Position numbers and translations under genes: made by a program. Of a DNA stretch of 64,000 nt, positions 52,096-61,948 are shown one piece after another. The DNA is from Actinophytocola sp. Lineage in GTDB: Bacteria; Actinomycetota; Actinomycetes; Mycobacteriales; Pseudonocardiaceae. The stretch spans positions 1-64,000 of the forward strand of contig NZ_WHTD01000020.1 in assembly GCF_009379765.1 (NCBI RefSeq), read 5' to 3'. The notes under the pieces were generated by a model. It had not been told where the DNA came from. It did not search any database and saw nothing but the letters and a program-made list of their open reading frames with translations. The first letter of the stretch is position 1. The number at the start of each line of letters is the position of its first letter.

Positions 52096-52749
52096 TCAGG
52101 CCTCCCTTGTCGCCCTTGCCCGCAGTTCTTCGACGGCTCGGGCCGGGTCGTCCGCACCGAAGACGGCCGAGCCGGCCACGAAGCAGTCCACGCCCGCCTC
52201 CGCCGCCTCCTCGATGGTGTCCGCGTTGATCCCGCCGTCGATCTCGATGAGGATGTTCAGCTCGTGCCTGCGCGCGACCCGCACCTTCTCGAGGACGTCC
52301 GGGATGAACTCCTGGCCGCCGAAACCGGGCTCCACCGACATCACCAGCAACGTGTCGAAGTGATCCAGCAATTCCACGTACGGCTCGAGCGGGGTGTTCG
52401 GCTTGACCGAGAGCCCGGCGTTGGCGCCAGCCGCCCGCAGGTCCTTGGCGATCTTCACCGGGTCGTGGGCGGCCTCGACGTGGACGGTGACGTTGTGCAC
52501 ACCCGCCTCCGCGTAGTCGATCGCCCAGCGGTCCGGGTCGTCGATCATCAGGTGGCAGTCGAGCGGGATGTCGGTGGACCTCAGCAGGGCCCGCACGACG
52601 GGCAGGCCGATGGTGAGGTTGGGGACGAAGTGCCCGTCCATGACGTCCACGTGCAGCCAGTCCGCCCCGCGCACGGCGTCGGTCGCCTCGGCCAGGCGAG
52701 CGAAGTCGGCGGCCAGGATGCTGGGCGCGATCATCGGTATTCCGGACAC
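52096..52749 (-). CDS. rpe: Ribulose-phosphate 3-epimerase
   Basis: A TIM-barrel enzyme of 217 residues that interconverts ribulose and xylulose 5-phosphate. Landmarks are [42 protein letters not shown] and [10 protein letters not shown]. It begins the rib operon, feeding the RibBA substrate pool, and is adjacent to ribE with no gap. A GTG start at 52749 is used; an ATG five codons later is possible. Confidence 0.97.
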   Translation of the reverse strand: MSGIPMIAPSILAADFARLAEATDAVRGADWLHVDVMDGHFVPNLTIGLPVVRALLRSTDIPLDCHLMIDDPDRWAIDYAEAGVHNVTVHVEAAHDPVKIAKDLRAAGANAGLSVKPNTPLEPYVELLDHFDTLLVMSVEPGFGGQEFIPDVLEKVRVARRHELNILIEIDGGINADTIEEAAEAGVDCFVAGSAVFGADDPARAVEELRARATREA

Positions 52750-52810
52750 GGTTGGAGCTTATTCCCCGGCCGGCCGCCTGCCGATTCGCGTCGTGCGCAC
52801 CTCGCCCACG

Positions 52811-52942
52811 CCGCGAGTCCCCCACTCACGACCCGCGAGTCCCCAGCCCCAACCGCGGACTCACCGAACCGGAACGGGGGACTCGCGGGTCCTGAGCGTT
52901 GGACTCGCGGGTCCTGGGGGTTGGACTCGCGGGTCCTGGGGG
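52811..52942. repeat. Facing arrays of a 22-bp word
   Basis: On the right, actcgcgggtcctg starts at 52881, 52903 and 52925, a strict 22-bp period, the last unit running into the end of the asparaginase gene. On the left, the reverse complement ccgcgagt occurs at 52811 and 52833, again 22 bp apart. The two sets could form a long hairpin in the gap between the ansA stop and the rpe start. Confidence 0.8.
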
Positions 52943-53932
52943 TCAGCGGTACTGGTCGAAGGCGGCGATGATCTCGGGCTTCTCGGCGTTGGACGCGAGG
53001 AGGAGCTGGAGCAGGACGCGGGCCTTCGCCGGGTCGAGGAAGCCGGAGTGGATCAGGCCACGCTCGAGCAGGTCGCGTTCCGAGCCCGGGTAGCCGTAGG
53101 TCTGGCGCAGCACCGAGCCGGAGCCGGTCCTGGTGGAGAGCACGACCGGGACGCGGGCGGCGAGCTCGGCGACGAGCGGGACGATCGCGGCCGGGACGTG
53201 GCCCGCGCCGAGACCGGCGATCACCAGGCCGTCGAACGCCGGCGGATCCATGCCGGCCAGGCGCAGCAGGGTGCCGTCGTCGCCGAGCGCCATGGTGACC
53301 ATGCCGACGCGGCGCTCGACCACCCTCGGGTCGGCCGGCAGCGTGAGCCCGACCCGGGCGGCGCCACGGATCCGCGGGTCGCCCTCCACCACCAGGCCGA
53401 GCGGGCCGAAGCCGGGCGAGACGAACGCGCCGGTGCTGGAGGTGTGGCTCTTGCGGACGAACCGCGCGCCGTGCACCTCGTCGGACATCACCACGAGGCA
53501 GCCGAGCCCGCGCGCGGCCGGGGCCAGCGCCACGCTGATCGCGGCGTAGAGGTTGGCCGGGCCGTCCGCGCCCGGGGCCTCGGGATGCCGCATCGCGCCG
53601 GTGACCACGACCGGCGCGTCCTCGGGCACGGTCAGGTCCAGGAAGAACGCGGTCTCCTCGATGGTGTCCGTGCCGTGCGTGATCACCACGCCGTCCGCGC
53701 CGCCCGCGATCTCCGCGCGGACCCGGTCGGACAGCTCCACCAGGTCCGCGAACCCGAGCGACGGGCTGGGCAGCGAGCGCAGCGTGGTCGCGGTGATCTT
53801 CGCGTCGAGCGTGGCGAGCCCCGGCACGGACGCGACGAGGTCGTCGGCGGCCAGCGACGGGACGATTCCGCCGGACGCGCTGGGCGCCATGGCGATGGTG
53901 CCGCCCATGCCGATGACGGCGACCTTGCTCAC
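52943..53932 (-). CDS. L-asparaginase
   Basis: A 329-residue asparaginase-family amidohydrolase. The two catalytic threonine motifs are present: IGMGGTIAMAPS and VVITHGTDTIEETAF. No signal peptide is visible, so it is cytosolic. The GTG start follows the rsmB stop by one base. Whether asparagine is the preferred substrate cannot be told from sequence. Confidence 0.92.
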   Translation of the reverse strand: MSKVAVIGMGGTIAMAPSASGGIVPSLAADDLVASVPGLATLDAKITATTLRSLPSPSLGFADLVELSDRVRAEIAGGADGVVITHGTDTIEETAFFLDLTVPEDAPVVVTGAMRHPEAPGADGPANLYAAISVALAPAARGLGCLVVMSDEVHGARFVRKSHTSSTGAFVSPGFGPLGLVVEGDPRIRGAARVGLTLPADPRVVERRVGMVTMALGDDGTLLRLAGMDPPAFDGLVIAGLGAGHVPAAIVPLVAELAARVPVVLSTRTGSGSVLRQTYGYPGSERDLLERGLIHSGFLDPAKARVLLQLLLASNAEKPEIIAAFDQYR

Positions 53933-53933
53933 G

Positions 53934-55373
53934 TCACTTCCGCAGCAGCGCGCAGAACATCGCGTCGGTGCCGTGCCGGTGCGGCCACAGCTGCACGTAC
54001 GGCCCCTTGCCGAGGTCGGGCATGTCGGGGAACGACTCGCGGGCGTCCAGCGCGGTGACCTCGGTGCGCCGAACGACGTCGGCCACCAGGCCGATCGTCT
54101 CGGCCAGGTGCGGCGAGCACACGACGTAGCCGACGACGCCGCCCGGTCGCACCAGGTCGACCGCGGTGAGCAGCAGCTCGCGCTGCAGCTTGGTCAGCTC
54201 GCCCACGTCCGACGGCTGGCGGCGCCAGCGCGACTCCGGGCGGCGGCGCAGCGAGCCGAGGCCGGTGCACGGCGCGTCCACCAGGATCCGGTCGAACGTG
54301 CCGGCCGCGAGGCCCATCGACGCGGGCTGGCGCCCGTCGCCGACGTGCACGGTGACCGGCAGACCCTCGGTGGACCGCTCGACGAGCCGCGCTCGGTGCG
54401 GTGCCTTCTCCACCGCGTCGAGGCGGCCGCCGGAGATGCCGAGCACCGCCGCGAGCAGCGCGGACTTCCCGCCAGGGCCGGCGCACAGGTCGAGCCAGCG
54501 ATCGTCGGTGCCGTCGACCTCCGGGCGGGTGAGCGCGATCGCGCACAGCTGGCTGCCCTCGTCCTGCACGGACGCGAGCCGCTCACGGACGGGCTCGAGG
54601 CCCGCCGGGTCACCCGCGCCGGCCGCGAGCCGCACGCCGTAGGGCGAGTACGGCGCGACCTGGCCGCCGGTCATCGCCGCGAGCTCCTCCGCGGTGACCT
54701 CGCCGGGCCGCGCGACCAGGTGCACGGCCGGCCGCTCGTTGTCCGCGGCGAGGGCCACCTTCAGCTCGTCGCCGGTGTTGCCGAGCGAGTCGGCGAACGC
54801 GCGGACCACCCAACGCGGGTGCGCCTCGCGCATGGCGAGGTTGCCGATGGGGTCCTCTGCCGGGTCCGGTGCGAGCTGCTGGAGCCAGGTCTCCTCGTCG
54901 TGCTCGGAGACCTTGCGCAGCACGGCGTTGACGAAGCCGGTGACCCGCGAGCCCTGCTCGGCGCGGACGAGGTCGACGGTGGAGTCGACGGCGGCGTGCG
55001 CCGGGATCCGGGTGCGCAGCAGCTGGTAGCAGCCCAGCCGCAGCACGTCGAGCAGCCCGGGCTCCACTTTGGACAGCGGGCGTTCGATGCAGGCGTCGAG
55101 GATCTGGTCGAGCAGGCCGATGCAGCGGCAGGCGCCGTAGGCCAGCTCGGTGGCCAGCGCCGCGTCCCGGCCGGTGATCCGGCGCTCGCGCAACAGCTGG
55201 GGCAGCAGGAGGTTGGCGTAGGCGTCGCGGGCGCGCACCTCCCGCAGCGTGTCGAGCGCCGCCTGCCGCGCGGGATCCTCGACCGGTGGCCGGCTCGGTC
55301 CCACGCGCCGCTTGGGCGGGTGGGGCGTCCTGGGTCGGGAGAACCTCGCCGGGCGCCGTCCTTGTTGCGTCAC
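53934..55373 (-). CDS. rsmB: 16S rRNA (cytosine-967-C5)-methyltransferase RsmB
   Basis: Methylates C967 of 16S rRNA (479 residues). The N-terminal NusB-like domain contains [19 protein letters not shown]. The SAM-dependent domain has [38 protein letters not shown] and the catalytic cysteine motif [11 protein letters not shown], slightly divergent from the usual PC form. The GTG start overlaps the fmt stop. Confidence 0.95.
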   Translation of the reverse strand: MTQQGRRPARFSRPRTPHPPKRRVGPSRPPVEDPARQAALDTLREVRARDAYANLLLPQLLRERRITGRDAALATELAYGACRCIGLLDQILDACIERPLSKVEPGLLDVLRLGCYQLLRTRIPAHAAVDSTVDLVRAEQGSRVTGFVNAVLRKVSEHDEETWLQQLAPDPAEDPIGNLAMREAHPRWVVRAFADSLGNTGDELKVALAADNERPAVHLVARPGEVTAEELAAMTGGQVAPYSPYGVRLAAGAGDPAGLEPVRERLASVQDEGSQLCAIALTRPEVDGTDDRWLDLCAGPGGKSALLAAVLGISGGRLDAVEKAPHRARLVERSTEGLPVTVHVGDGRQPASMGLAAGTFDRILVDAPCTGLGSLRRRPESRWRRQPSDVGELTKLQRELLLTAVDLVRPGGVVGYVVCSPHLAETIGLVADVVRRTEVTALDARESFPDMPDLGKGPYVQLWPHRHGTDAMFCALLRK

Positions 55374-56296
55374 GTCAGCCGCTCCCCTGGCTCGACCCGG
55401 GCGCCACGCGCCCAGTCGGTCGCCGCCATTCGTTTCTTGCCGGGTGCCTGTACCTCGCCGAGCGCGACCGGCGCCGTCGCGGTGCCGGCCAGCACCCGCT
55501 TGCGCTCCACCAGCAGCTCGCCAGGGGCGAGCGAGTCCGCACCGACCCGGACCACCGGGCCGAGCTTGATCCGCTCGCCGCGGAACTCCGCCCAGGCGCC
55601 CGGATCCGGCGTGACCGCGCGCACCAGGCGGTCGACGGCCACGGCCGGCGCGGTGAAGTCGACCTTCGCGTCCTCGGTGGTGACCTTCGGCGCGTACGTG
55701 ATCCCGTCGGCCGGCTGCTCCTCGGCACGCAGCGTGCCGTCCGCGATGCCGTCGACGGTGGACAGCAGCAGCCCCGCGCCGGCCTCGGCGAGCCGGTCGA
55801 GCAGCGCGCCCGCGGTGTCGCCGGACCGCACGGTCTCGGTGAGCACGCCGAACACCGGGCCGGCGTCGAGCTCCTTGACGATCCGGAACGTGGTGGCGCC
55901 GGTGATCTGGTCGCCGGCCCGCACGGCTGCCTGCACCGGCGCGGCGCCGCGCCACCCGGGCAGCACGGAGAAGTGCAGGTTGACCCAGCCGTGCGCCGGC
56001 ACGTCGAGGGCGACCTGGGGCAGCAGCGCGCCGTAGGCCACGACCGGGCAGCAGTCCGGGGCGATCGCGCGCAGCCGGTCGAGGAACTCGGGGTCGGATG
56101 CCTTGCGCGGGGTGAGCACCTCGATGCCGTGCTCGTCGGCCAGGGCGCCGACCGGCGAGCGGACCAGGTGCCGGCCGCGGCCCGCGGGCCCGTCCGGGCG
56201 GGTGACCACGGCGGCCACCTCGTGCCGGCCGCTCCCGATGAGCGCGCGCAACGACGGCAGCGCCACCTCGGGGGTACCGGCGAAGACCAGTCGCAT
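55370..56296 (-). CDS. fmt: Methionyl-tRNA formyltransferase
   Basis: Formylates initiator Met-tRNA (308 residues). It shows [53 protein letters not shown] and the C-terminal domain after [11 protein letters not shown]. The ATG lies two bases after the def stop. The def-fmt-rsmB order is widely conserved. Confidence 0.97.
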   Translation of the reverse strand: MRLVFAGTPEVALPSLRALIGSGRHEVAAVVTRPDGPAGRGRHLVRSPVGALADEHGIEVLTPRKASDPEFLDRLRAIAPDCCPVVAYGALLPQVALDVPAHGWVNLHFSVLPGWRGAAPVQAAVRAGDQITGATTFRIVKELDAGPVFGVLTETVRSGDTAGALLDRLAEAGAGLLLSTVDGIADGTLRAEEQPADGITYAPKVTTEDAKVDFTAPAVAVDRLVRAVTPDPGAWAEFRGERIKLGPVVRVGADSLAPGELLVERKRVLAGTATAPVALGEVQAPGKKRMAATDWARGARVEPGERLT

Positions 56297-56298
56297 CG

Positions 56299-56847
56299 TC
56301 AGACCGCACCGCCGAACAGTGAGTGTGGGCTCTGCTTGATGGCGGGCATCCCACCGTCGAACCAGTCGGCCTCGCGGATGGCCTTCATCGCCGCCTTGCG
56401 GGTCTCGGCGTCGAGGCGGTCGAGGAACACCACGCCGTCGAGGTGGTCGGTCTCGTGCTGCAGGCAGCGGGCCAGCATGTCGCTGCCCTCGATCTCGACC
56501 GGCTCGCCGTGCATGTTCCAGCCGCGCGCGACCACGCTGCGGTGGCGCTTGCAGTCGTAGTACATGCCCGGGATGGACAGGCAGCCCTCCTCGCCGTCCT
56601 GGACCTCCTCGTCCAGCGCGGTCCAGGTCGGGTTGACCAGGTGCCCCTCGGCGCTGTCGCAGTGGTAGGTGAACACGCGCAGGCCCACGCCGAGCTGCGG
56701 TGCGGCGAGCCCGGCACCCCCCTCGGACTCCATGGTGTCCCACAGGTCCTTGACCAGGGTGTGCAGCTCCTTGTCGAAGTCCACGACCTCCGCGGCGGCG
56801 GTGCGCAGCACCGGATCGCCGAAGAGCCGGATGGGCTGGACGGTCAC
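56299..56847 (-). CDS. def: Peptide deformylase
   Basis: Removes the formyl group from nascent proteins (182 residues). The three motifs are [20 protein letters not shown] (Cys metal ligand) and QHETDHLDG (two His ligands and catalytic Glu). The GTG start is at 56847. It is first in the def-fmt-rsmB-asparaginase group. Confidence 0.97.
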   Translation of the reverse strand: MTVQPIRLFGDPVLRTAAAEVVDFDKELHTLVKDLWDTMESEGGAGLAAPQLGVGLRVFTYHCDSAEGHLVNPTWTALDEEVQDGEEGCLSIPGMYYDCKRHRSVVARGWNMHGEPVEIEGSDMLARCLQHETDHLDGVVFLDRLDAETRKAAMKAIREADWFDGGMPAIKQSPHSLFGGAV

Positions 56848-56973
56848 GGTTCTCCAATTCGGGGGTGGGTACCGGGCGGGGGCCGCACACCAGTCTATTC
56901 AGTACCCGGCGACGCAATGGTGGGCGCGGCATCGGCCACCTCATCATGTGACAACCACAACCAAGGGGCGCCG

Positions 56974-57108
56974 GTGGCCGATGCCGGATTGTCCACCGAC
57001 GCCGAGCTGTGGCAGCGTGCCGCCGGCGGCGACCGCGCCGCGTTCGGCAAGCTGTTCGAGCGGCACGTCGAGGCGATGGGATTCGTGATCCAGATGGCTT
57101 CTGGCTAG
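56974..57108 (+). pseudogene. Truncated sigma-factor gene, cut by the palindromic repeat
   Basis: The first 33 or so codons ([20 protein letters not shown], then ERHVEA) match the start of ECF sigma factors region 2. From about 57074 the sequence changes to that of the palindromic element and reads a few more codons ([10 protein letters not shown]) to a TAG at 57106. The rest of the sigma gene is missing between the element and the priA stop. The GTG at 56974 is the likely original start. Confidence 0.75.
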
Positions 57109-57212
57109 GCGGCGGAAGGCCGCGCATACCGGGTTGTATTCGGGCCTTCCGACAACGCGGCCAGGGGGCAGCTGGGCGCGAATACCACGATCCAAGATCC
57201 GCGAGACATGGC
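57074..57212. repeat. Single copy of the palindromic element seen at 1-403
   Basis: The sequence from gatgggattcgtgatccag to gcgagac, then atggc, is closely similar to the units at 84-234 and 248-398. It lacks only the outermost left-arm bases. Its right end meets the priA stop exactly as the other locus meets the response regulator stop: gagac, atggc, then CTA of the facing TAG stop. Confidence 0.9.
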
Positions 57213-59200
57213 CTAGATGAGCTCCAGCGGATCGAGGCGGACCCGGATCGGGTCCGGCTCCTTGCGTGCCGTCCGGACGTGCTGCGCGGTGGTCAGCGCC
57301 GCCGCCAGCGCCCGGCCCTCCGCCCGCGACGACCGCACGAGAGCCCGCTCCTTCTCGCCGTCCTGACCGAGCGGCACCGGTCCCAGCACCTCGCCGGACG
57401 CCGGCAGCTCGAGCTCCTCCAGGAACACCGCGAGGGCATTGGCCGGCCCGTCGACCGACGCCATCCGCACCGCGGGCGGGAAGCCGAGCTCTGGCGGGCG
57501 GCGAGCTCCTGGCGGGCGTGCCACACCGGGTCCCACCGGACGAGCGCCTGCACCGGGCCCAGCGCCGACTCGGCCAGCACCACCACCCGCCCGCCGTCGC
57601 GCGCGGACCGGACCAGCGCGGCGGCCAGCATCCACCGGCGCAGCGCCTCCTCCGAGGCACGCAGGTCGGCGCGGCCGAGCAGCGCCCAGCCGTCGAGCAG
57701 CAGCGCCGCCCCGTAGCCGCCGGCCGCCACCGGCTCCGCGCCCGGCGTCGCCACCACCAGCGCGGGCCGGCTCTCGACCTGGGACAGCACCTCGTTCGCC
57801 CCGGAGCCGAGCACCGGCACGTCGGCGAACGCGCGGCCCAGCTCCTCGGCCGTCCGCTTGGCGCCGACCACGATCGCCCGCAGCCGGCGCGACCCGCAGG
57901 TGCCGCACTTGAACGCGGTGTCCGGCGCGCCGCACCAGCGGCAGGTCGGCGGTCGCGGGTCCTCGCCCGGCCGGCCCGGCGGCAGCCCGAGCGGGCCCGC
58001 GCAACGCCGGCACCGCGCGGGGGTGCGGCACTGCTGGCACGCGAGCGCCGGCACGTACCCGCCGCGCGGCACCTGCACCAGCACCGGCCGCCCGTCGGCG
58101 AGTGCGGCGCGGGCCGCGTCGAACGCCACCGACGGGATCCGCGCCGCCCGCGCCGCCGGGTCCCTGGCGAGCTGCAGGTCGGTCTCGCCGAGCGAGACGA
58201 TCCGCGGCGCGGCCGCCCGCAGCTCCTCGCGCGAGGCCACGATCTCCGGCGCCCAGCCGGACTCGACGAGCAGCTGTGCCTCGGCGGTGCGGGCGAACCC
58301 GGCCACGACCACCGACGCGCCCACCGCGTGCGCCCGCTGGATCAGGACGTCCCGCACGTGCGGGTAGGGCGCGTGCGGGTCGGCGTGCAGGTCGTCGCCG
58401 TCGTCCCAGACCACGAACACGCCCGGCCGGTGCACGGGCGCGAACACGCTCGCCCGGGTGCCGACGACGATCCGGGCGCGGCCGCGCAGTACCGACAGCC
58501 ACCGCCGGTACCGCTTGGCCGGCCCGGCGTCGGCGGACAGCGCCACGACCGCGTCCTCGCCCGCGAGCGCCACGCACGCCGCGTGCAGCCGTGCAACGTC
58601 CCGGTAGTCGGGTACCACCAGCACCGCGCCCCGCTCGCCGGCCGCCGCGGTGACCGCCAGCTCGGCCAGCCGCACCGGCCAGTCCTCGCCGGGCAGCGCC
58701 TGCCACACCGCGTGCGCCTGCCGCCCGGCCCGGACCGCATCCAGGAACGCGGGCCCGCGCGGGTACCGGCGCCACCCCTCGGTGTTCGGCGCCGGGGGCA
58801 CCGGTGCGGGCTCCGGCGGCTCCTCGGCCTCGACCTTGGCGTGCCGCGGCGGGATGGCCAGCCGCAGCACGTCGGTCATCATGCCGGCGTAGCGGTCGGC
58901 CACGGCCCGGGCGAGCGCGGCGATCTCGGGGGCGAGCACCGGCTCCGCGGACACGACCTTGGTGAGGAAGCCGAGCCGGCCGGTGAACTCCGACTCCGCG
59001 ACGCGCTCGGCGAGGAAGCCGTCGACCTGCTGGCCGGCGAACCGGACCCGCACGCGGCAGCCGGGTACGGCGACGTCGTCGAGCTGCTCGGGCACCAGGT
59101 AGTCGAACGGCCGGTCCAGGTGCGCGAGCGGGACGTCGACCAGCACCCGAGCGACCGGGCGCGAGGCCGCCGGCCGCTGCTCCCCCTTGCGCGCGGTCAT
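57213..59200 (-). pseudogene. priA: Primosomal protein N' (PriA), frameshifted near the 3' end
   Basis: An actinobacterial PriA-type replication restart protein. One frame covers 59200 to about 57492: VDVPLAHLDRPFDYLVPEQL, RVRVRFAGQQVDGFL, zinc cysteines in CQQCRTPARCRRC and CRWCG. The expected C-terminus (ELGFPPAVRMASVDGP, ending [11 protein letters not shown]) continues in another frame to the TAG at 57213. One missing base near 57490-57494 explains this. No Walker A lysine motif is visible, as in other actinobacterial forms. Without the shift the protein would be about 660 residues. Confidence 0.85.
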
Positions 59201-59237
59201 GCGCGGTGTTTATCACGGGGCGCCGACGTGCGCCGCG

Positions 59238-59474
59238 TCAGACCAGCCAAGTCCCGTCGCGCATGAGGAGGCGGCCGTCGAGCTCGTTGGACTCCCGCCA
59301 CGCCTGGACCCGCCGCGGGTGGACGCGGTAGGCGTAGGGCGTGGTGAGCGTCCGCGGGTCGAACCCGGTGCGGTCGGCGAAGGCGTCGCCGAGGTCGGCC
59401 GGCACCTCGTTCTCGAGCCGGTCGAGCGCGTCGTGCTTGCGCTGGTCCCTGGCGCGGGCGGGCGGCGCGCTCAT
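59238..59474 (-). CDS. Small conserved hypothetical protein
   Basis: A 78-residue charged, soluble protein with no recognised motif (LENEVPADLGDAFADRTGF, then RVHPRRVQAWRESNELDG). ATG overlaps the stop of the VOC gene by four bases, so the two are coupled. I do not recognise the family. Confidence 0.7.
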   Translation of the reverse strand: MSAPPARARDQRKHDALDRLENEVPADLGDAFADRTGFDPRTLTTPYAYRVHPRRVQAWRESNELDGRLLMRDGTWLV

Positions 59475-59812
59475 CCCTGGATGAGCCCGATGACGTTGCC
59501 GTCGGCGTCCTTCACCGAGCCGACGAGCCTGCCACCGCCGACGTCCTTGATGTCGTCGTTGGGCGTGGCGCTCGCGTCGAGCAGCGCCTGGCGGGTGGCC
59601 TTGATGTCGTCCACGTGCAGGTAGGTGATCGGCCCGGTCATGCCCTTCTTGTGCCCGTTCGGGTCGAGCCCGATGTCCTGCCCGGCGACCTTGTAGCCGA
59701 CGTAGTAGGGCTGGTCCATCTCCGGCTCGACCCCCAACAACGCGCCGAAGACCGCCTTCGCCTTCTCGAGGTCGCTCACCGGGTAGATGATCGTCTTGTA
59801 GCCGTCGCTCAT
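59471..59812 (-). CDS. VOC-superfamily (glyoxalase/bleomycin-resistance-like) protein
   Basis: A 113-residue protein of the vicinal oxygen chelate fold, built from two beta-alpha-beta units: KTIIYPVSDLEKAKAVFGALLG and ITYLHVDDIKATRQALLD. Enzymatic role unknown. It is divergent from the sigma factor gene, with a 14-base palindrome (gacgggaacccgtc) between them, so it may be a target of that sigma factor. Confidence 0.88.
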   Translation of the reverse strand: MSDGYKTIIYPVSDLEKAKAVFGALLGVEPEMDQPYYVGYKVAGQDIGLDPNGHKKGMTGPITYLHVDDIKATRQALLDASATPNDDIKDVGGGRLVGSVKDADGNVIGLIQG

Positions 59813-59899
59813 GGGTCCTCCATACTCGTTCGTGCTCGTCACATCGACGGGAACCCGTCGGTCAGTTACCTGACAGACCACGTTGAAGGATTGTGACCG

Positions 59900-60745
59900 A
59901 TGGTTGCGGAAAACTGGCTGACCTCGCAGTTCGAGGCGCATCGCGCGCATCTGCGGGCCGTGGCATACCGGATGCTCGGCTCGCACGCCGAGGCGGACGA
60001 CGCCATGCAGGAGGCGTGGCTGCGGGTCAGCCGCGCGGACACCAGCGACGTCGTCAACCCCGGTGGCTGGCTGACGACGGTCGTGGGGCGGGTGTGCCTC
60101 ACCATGCTCCAGTCGCGCAAGTCGCGGCGCGAGGAGCCGCTCGAGGTGGTCCCCGAGCGCGCGACGGCGGCCGGTCCGGAGCAGGAGGCGGAGCTGGCCG
60201 ACTCGGTCGGGCTGGCGCTGCTCGTCGTGCTGGACCAGCTGGCGCCGGCCGAGCGGCTGGCGTTCGTGCTGCACGACCTGTTCGCGGTGCCGTTCGACCA
60301 GATCGCACCGATCGTCGACCGGACCCCCGCCGCCGCACGGCAGCTCGCGAGCCGGGCGCGGCGGCGGATGCAGGGCGCCGATACGGCGCCGGACGTCTCC
60401 CGTCAGCGCGAGGTGGTCGAGGCATTTCTCGCAGCGTCGCGCGACGGGGACTTCGCCGGGCTGCTCGCCCTGCTGGATCCGGACATCGTGCTCCGCGCGG
60501 ACGCGGCCACGGTCCAGACGGGCGCGACGGCCGAGGTCCGGGGCGCCGATGCCGTGGCGGAGACCTTCTCCGGCCGGGCCCGGGCCGCGCGCCCTGCTCT
60601 GATCGACGGCGAGCCCGGGGCCGTGTGGTCGGTCCGCGGGACTCCGCGCGTCGTGTTCGCGTTCACGATCGCGGACGGTCGGATCGTCGCGATCGAGATG
60701 CTCTCCGATCCCGAGATGCTGGCGGAGCTGGAGATCACCCGGTGA
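59900..60745 (+). CDS. SigJ-like ECF sigma factor with SnoaL-type C-terminal domain
   Basis: A 281-residue extracytoplasmic-function sigma factor. Region 2 is LRAVAYRMLGSHAEADDAMQ followed by EAWLRV; region 4 is LAPAERLAFVLHDLFAVPFDQIA. The C-terminal SnoaL-like domain (VVEAFLAASRDGDFAGLLAL and GRIVAIEMLSDPEMLAEL) is the ECF41-type regulatory extension, so no separate anti-sigma is expected. ATG at 59900. The neighbouring VOC gene is a possible target. Confidence 0.92.
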   Translation: MVAENWLTSQFEAHRAHLRAVAYRMLGSHAEADDAMQEAWLRVSRADTSDVVNPGGWLTTVVGRVCLTMLQSRKSRREEPLEVVPERATAAGPEQEAELADSVGLALLVVLDQLAPAERLAFVLHDLFAVPFDQIAPIVDRTPAAARQLASRARRRMQGADTAPDVSRQREVVEAFLAASRDGDFAGLLALLDPDIVLRADAATVQTGATAEVRGADAVAETFSGRARAARPALIDGEPGAVWSVRGTPRVVFAFTIADGRIVAIEMLSDPEMLAELEITR

Positions 60746-61112
60746 CGGCCACGTGCCCCGCGCCCCACACGGACGCGGCGATCGCGAGCGGCCAGATGAG
60801 CAGCAGCGGGAGGAACCCGAAGCCCGCGACGAGCAGGAGCCCGGCCGTCAGCGCGGTGGCGACGAGCCCCGCGTTGGCGGAGACGTAGCAGATCCCGACC
60901 GGTCCGAACAGGACACTGAGGACGAAGGCCAGCCCGACCGACTTCTGCCGCGGCTCCTCGATCGGGTAGCGCCCGGGACCGACCGTCTCGGTCGGCGATC
61001 CGTGGTACCAGCCGCCGGAGACCAGTGCCGGGTGTGGCGGGATGACGGCCGGCGCCGTGGAGAAGGACTTGGCGGACCAGTTCGCCGGCGGGATCAGTGT
61101 CGAGCGCATCAT
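60735..61112 (-). CDS. Small membrane protein
   Basis: A 125-residue protein with a Pro-rich N-terminus and two to three hydrophobic segments at the C-terminal half (VGLAFVLSVLFGPVGICYVS and ALTAGLLLVAGFGFLPLLLI). Function unknown. ATG at 61112, with a second ATG directly after it, behind GAGGGG. Its end overlaps the end of the convergent sigma factor gene by 11 bp. Confidence 0.75.
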   Translation of the reverse strand: MMRSTLIPPANWSAKSFSTAPAVIPPHPALVSGGWYHGSPTETVGPGRYPIEEPRQKSVGLAFVLSVLFGPVGICYVSANAGLVATALTAGLLLVAGFGFLPLLLIWPLAIAASVWGAGHVAVTG

Positions 61113-61223
61113 GGCCGTCCCCTCAACTTCTGTATTTCGTCTGTACCGACCATGCTCGGTCCTGCGGCGGCCGGGTATTGTGTCATTTGGTACTTCCACG
61201 TCAGCTCGGGCTGGGGAGGCCCG

Positions 61224-61922
61224 TTGAACGGCCATAGTGGCAAGCGCAGAGCGTGGCACCGGCTCACCGCGGCGGAGCGCACGGCGCTGACCGAGTCCGG
61301 CTACGTGCACACCTGGAGCCCCGGCGAGATCCTTGCCATGCAGGGAAGCCCACCCAGCAGCATGTTCGTGATCCTCCGCGGCTGGGTGAAGATCACCGCC
61401 ACCAACTACCGGGGCGACGACGCTCCGCTGGCGGCCCGCGGCCCGGCCGAGATAGTCGGCGAGCTGTCCCCGATCACCGGAATCCCGCGCACGGCGACGA
61501 TCCACGCCATCGACGAGGTGCAGGCCCTCGTGATCCCCCGGGAGCGGCTGATGGCCGTGCTCCGGCGCCGCCCCAGAATCTCCCTGGAGCTGTTCCGCAC
61601 CGCGGCGATTCGTCAACAGCAGTCCGACCGCATGCGCCTGGAGTCAGGGGGCGCCGACTTCCCCCAGCGGCTGGCCGCGGTCCTGCTGGAGCTCGCCCTC
61701 CAGTACGACCCCGACTGGGAGGCCGCCACGGCGGTGGACCTGAACGTCACCCAGGACGACCTGGCGAGCTATGCGCGGGTGTCCCGCAGCACGTTGATCC
61801 GAGGCCTGGACGAGCTCAAGCGACAGGGCGTGGTCCGGACCGCGCGCCACCGCATCACGGTGCTTCGCCCGGACCTCCTGCGCGACCTCGCCGCCGGCAC
61901 CCCGACATCGGACGCGTCCTGA
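61224..61922 (+). CDS. Crp/Fnr-family transcriptional regulator
   Basis: A 232-residue regulator. The cyclic-nucleotide-binding-like domain contains YVHTWSPGEILAMQGSPPSS, MFVILRGWVKI and GELSPITGIPRTATIHAID. The C-terminal winged helix is LNVTQDDLASYARVSRSTLI followed by RGLDELKRQGVV. The start is taken as TTG at 61224 behind GGGGAGG; this gives the normal family length. The effector is unknown because the cAMP-binding arginine cannot be placed with confidence. Confidence 0.9.
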   Translation: MNGHSGKRRAWHRLTAAERTALTESGYVHTWSPGEILAMQGSPPSSMFVILRGWVKITATNYRGDDAPLAARGPAEIVGELSPITGIPRTATIHAIDEVQALVIPRERLMAVLRRRPRISLELFRTAAIRQQQSDRMRLESGGADFPQRLAAVLLELALQYDPDWEAATAVDLNVTQDDLASYARVSRSTLIRGLDELKRQGVVRTARHRITVLRPDLLRDLAAGTPTSDAS

Positions 61923-61948
61923 CCCACGGGCCCGGCAACAGGAATACC

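Noticed and set aside
51445-52749. FMN riboswitch upstream of ribE/ribBA
   Set aside because: The genes follow one another with no leader long enough, and no RFN-type conserved blocks were recognised.
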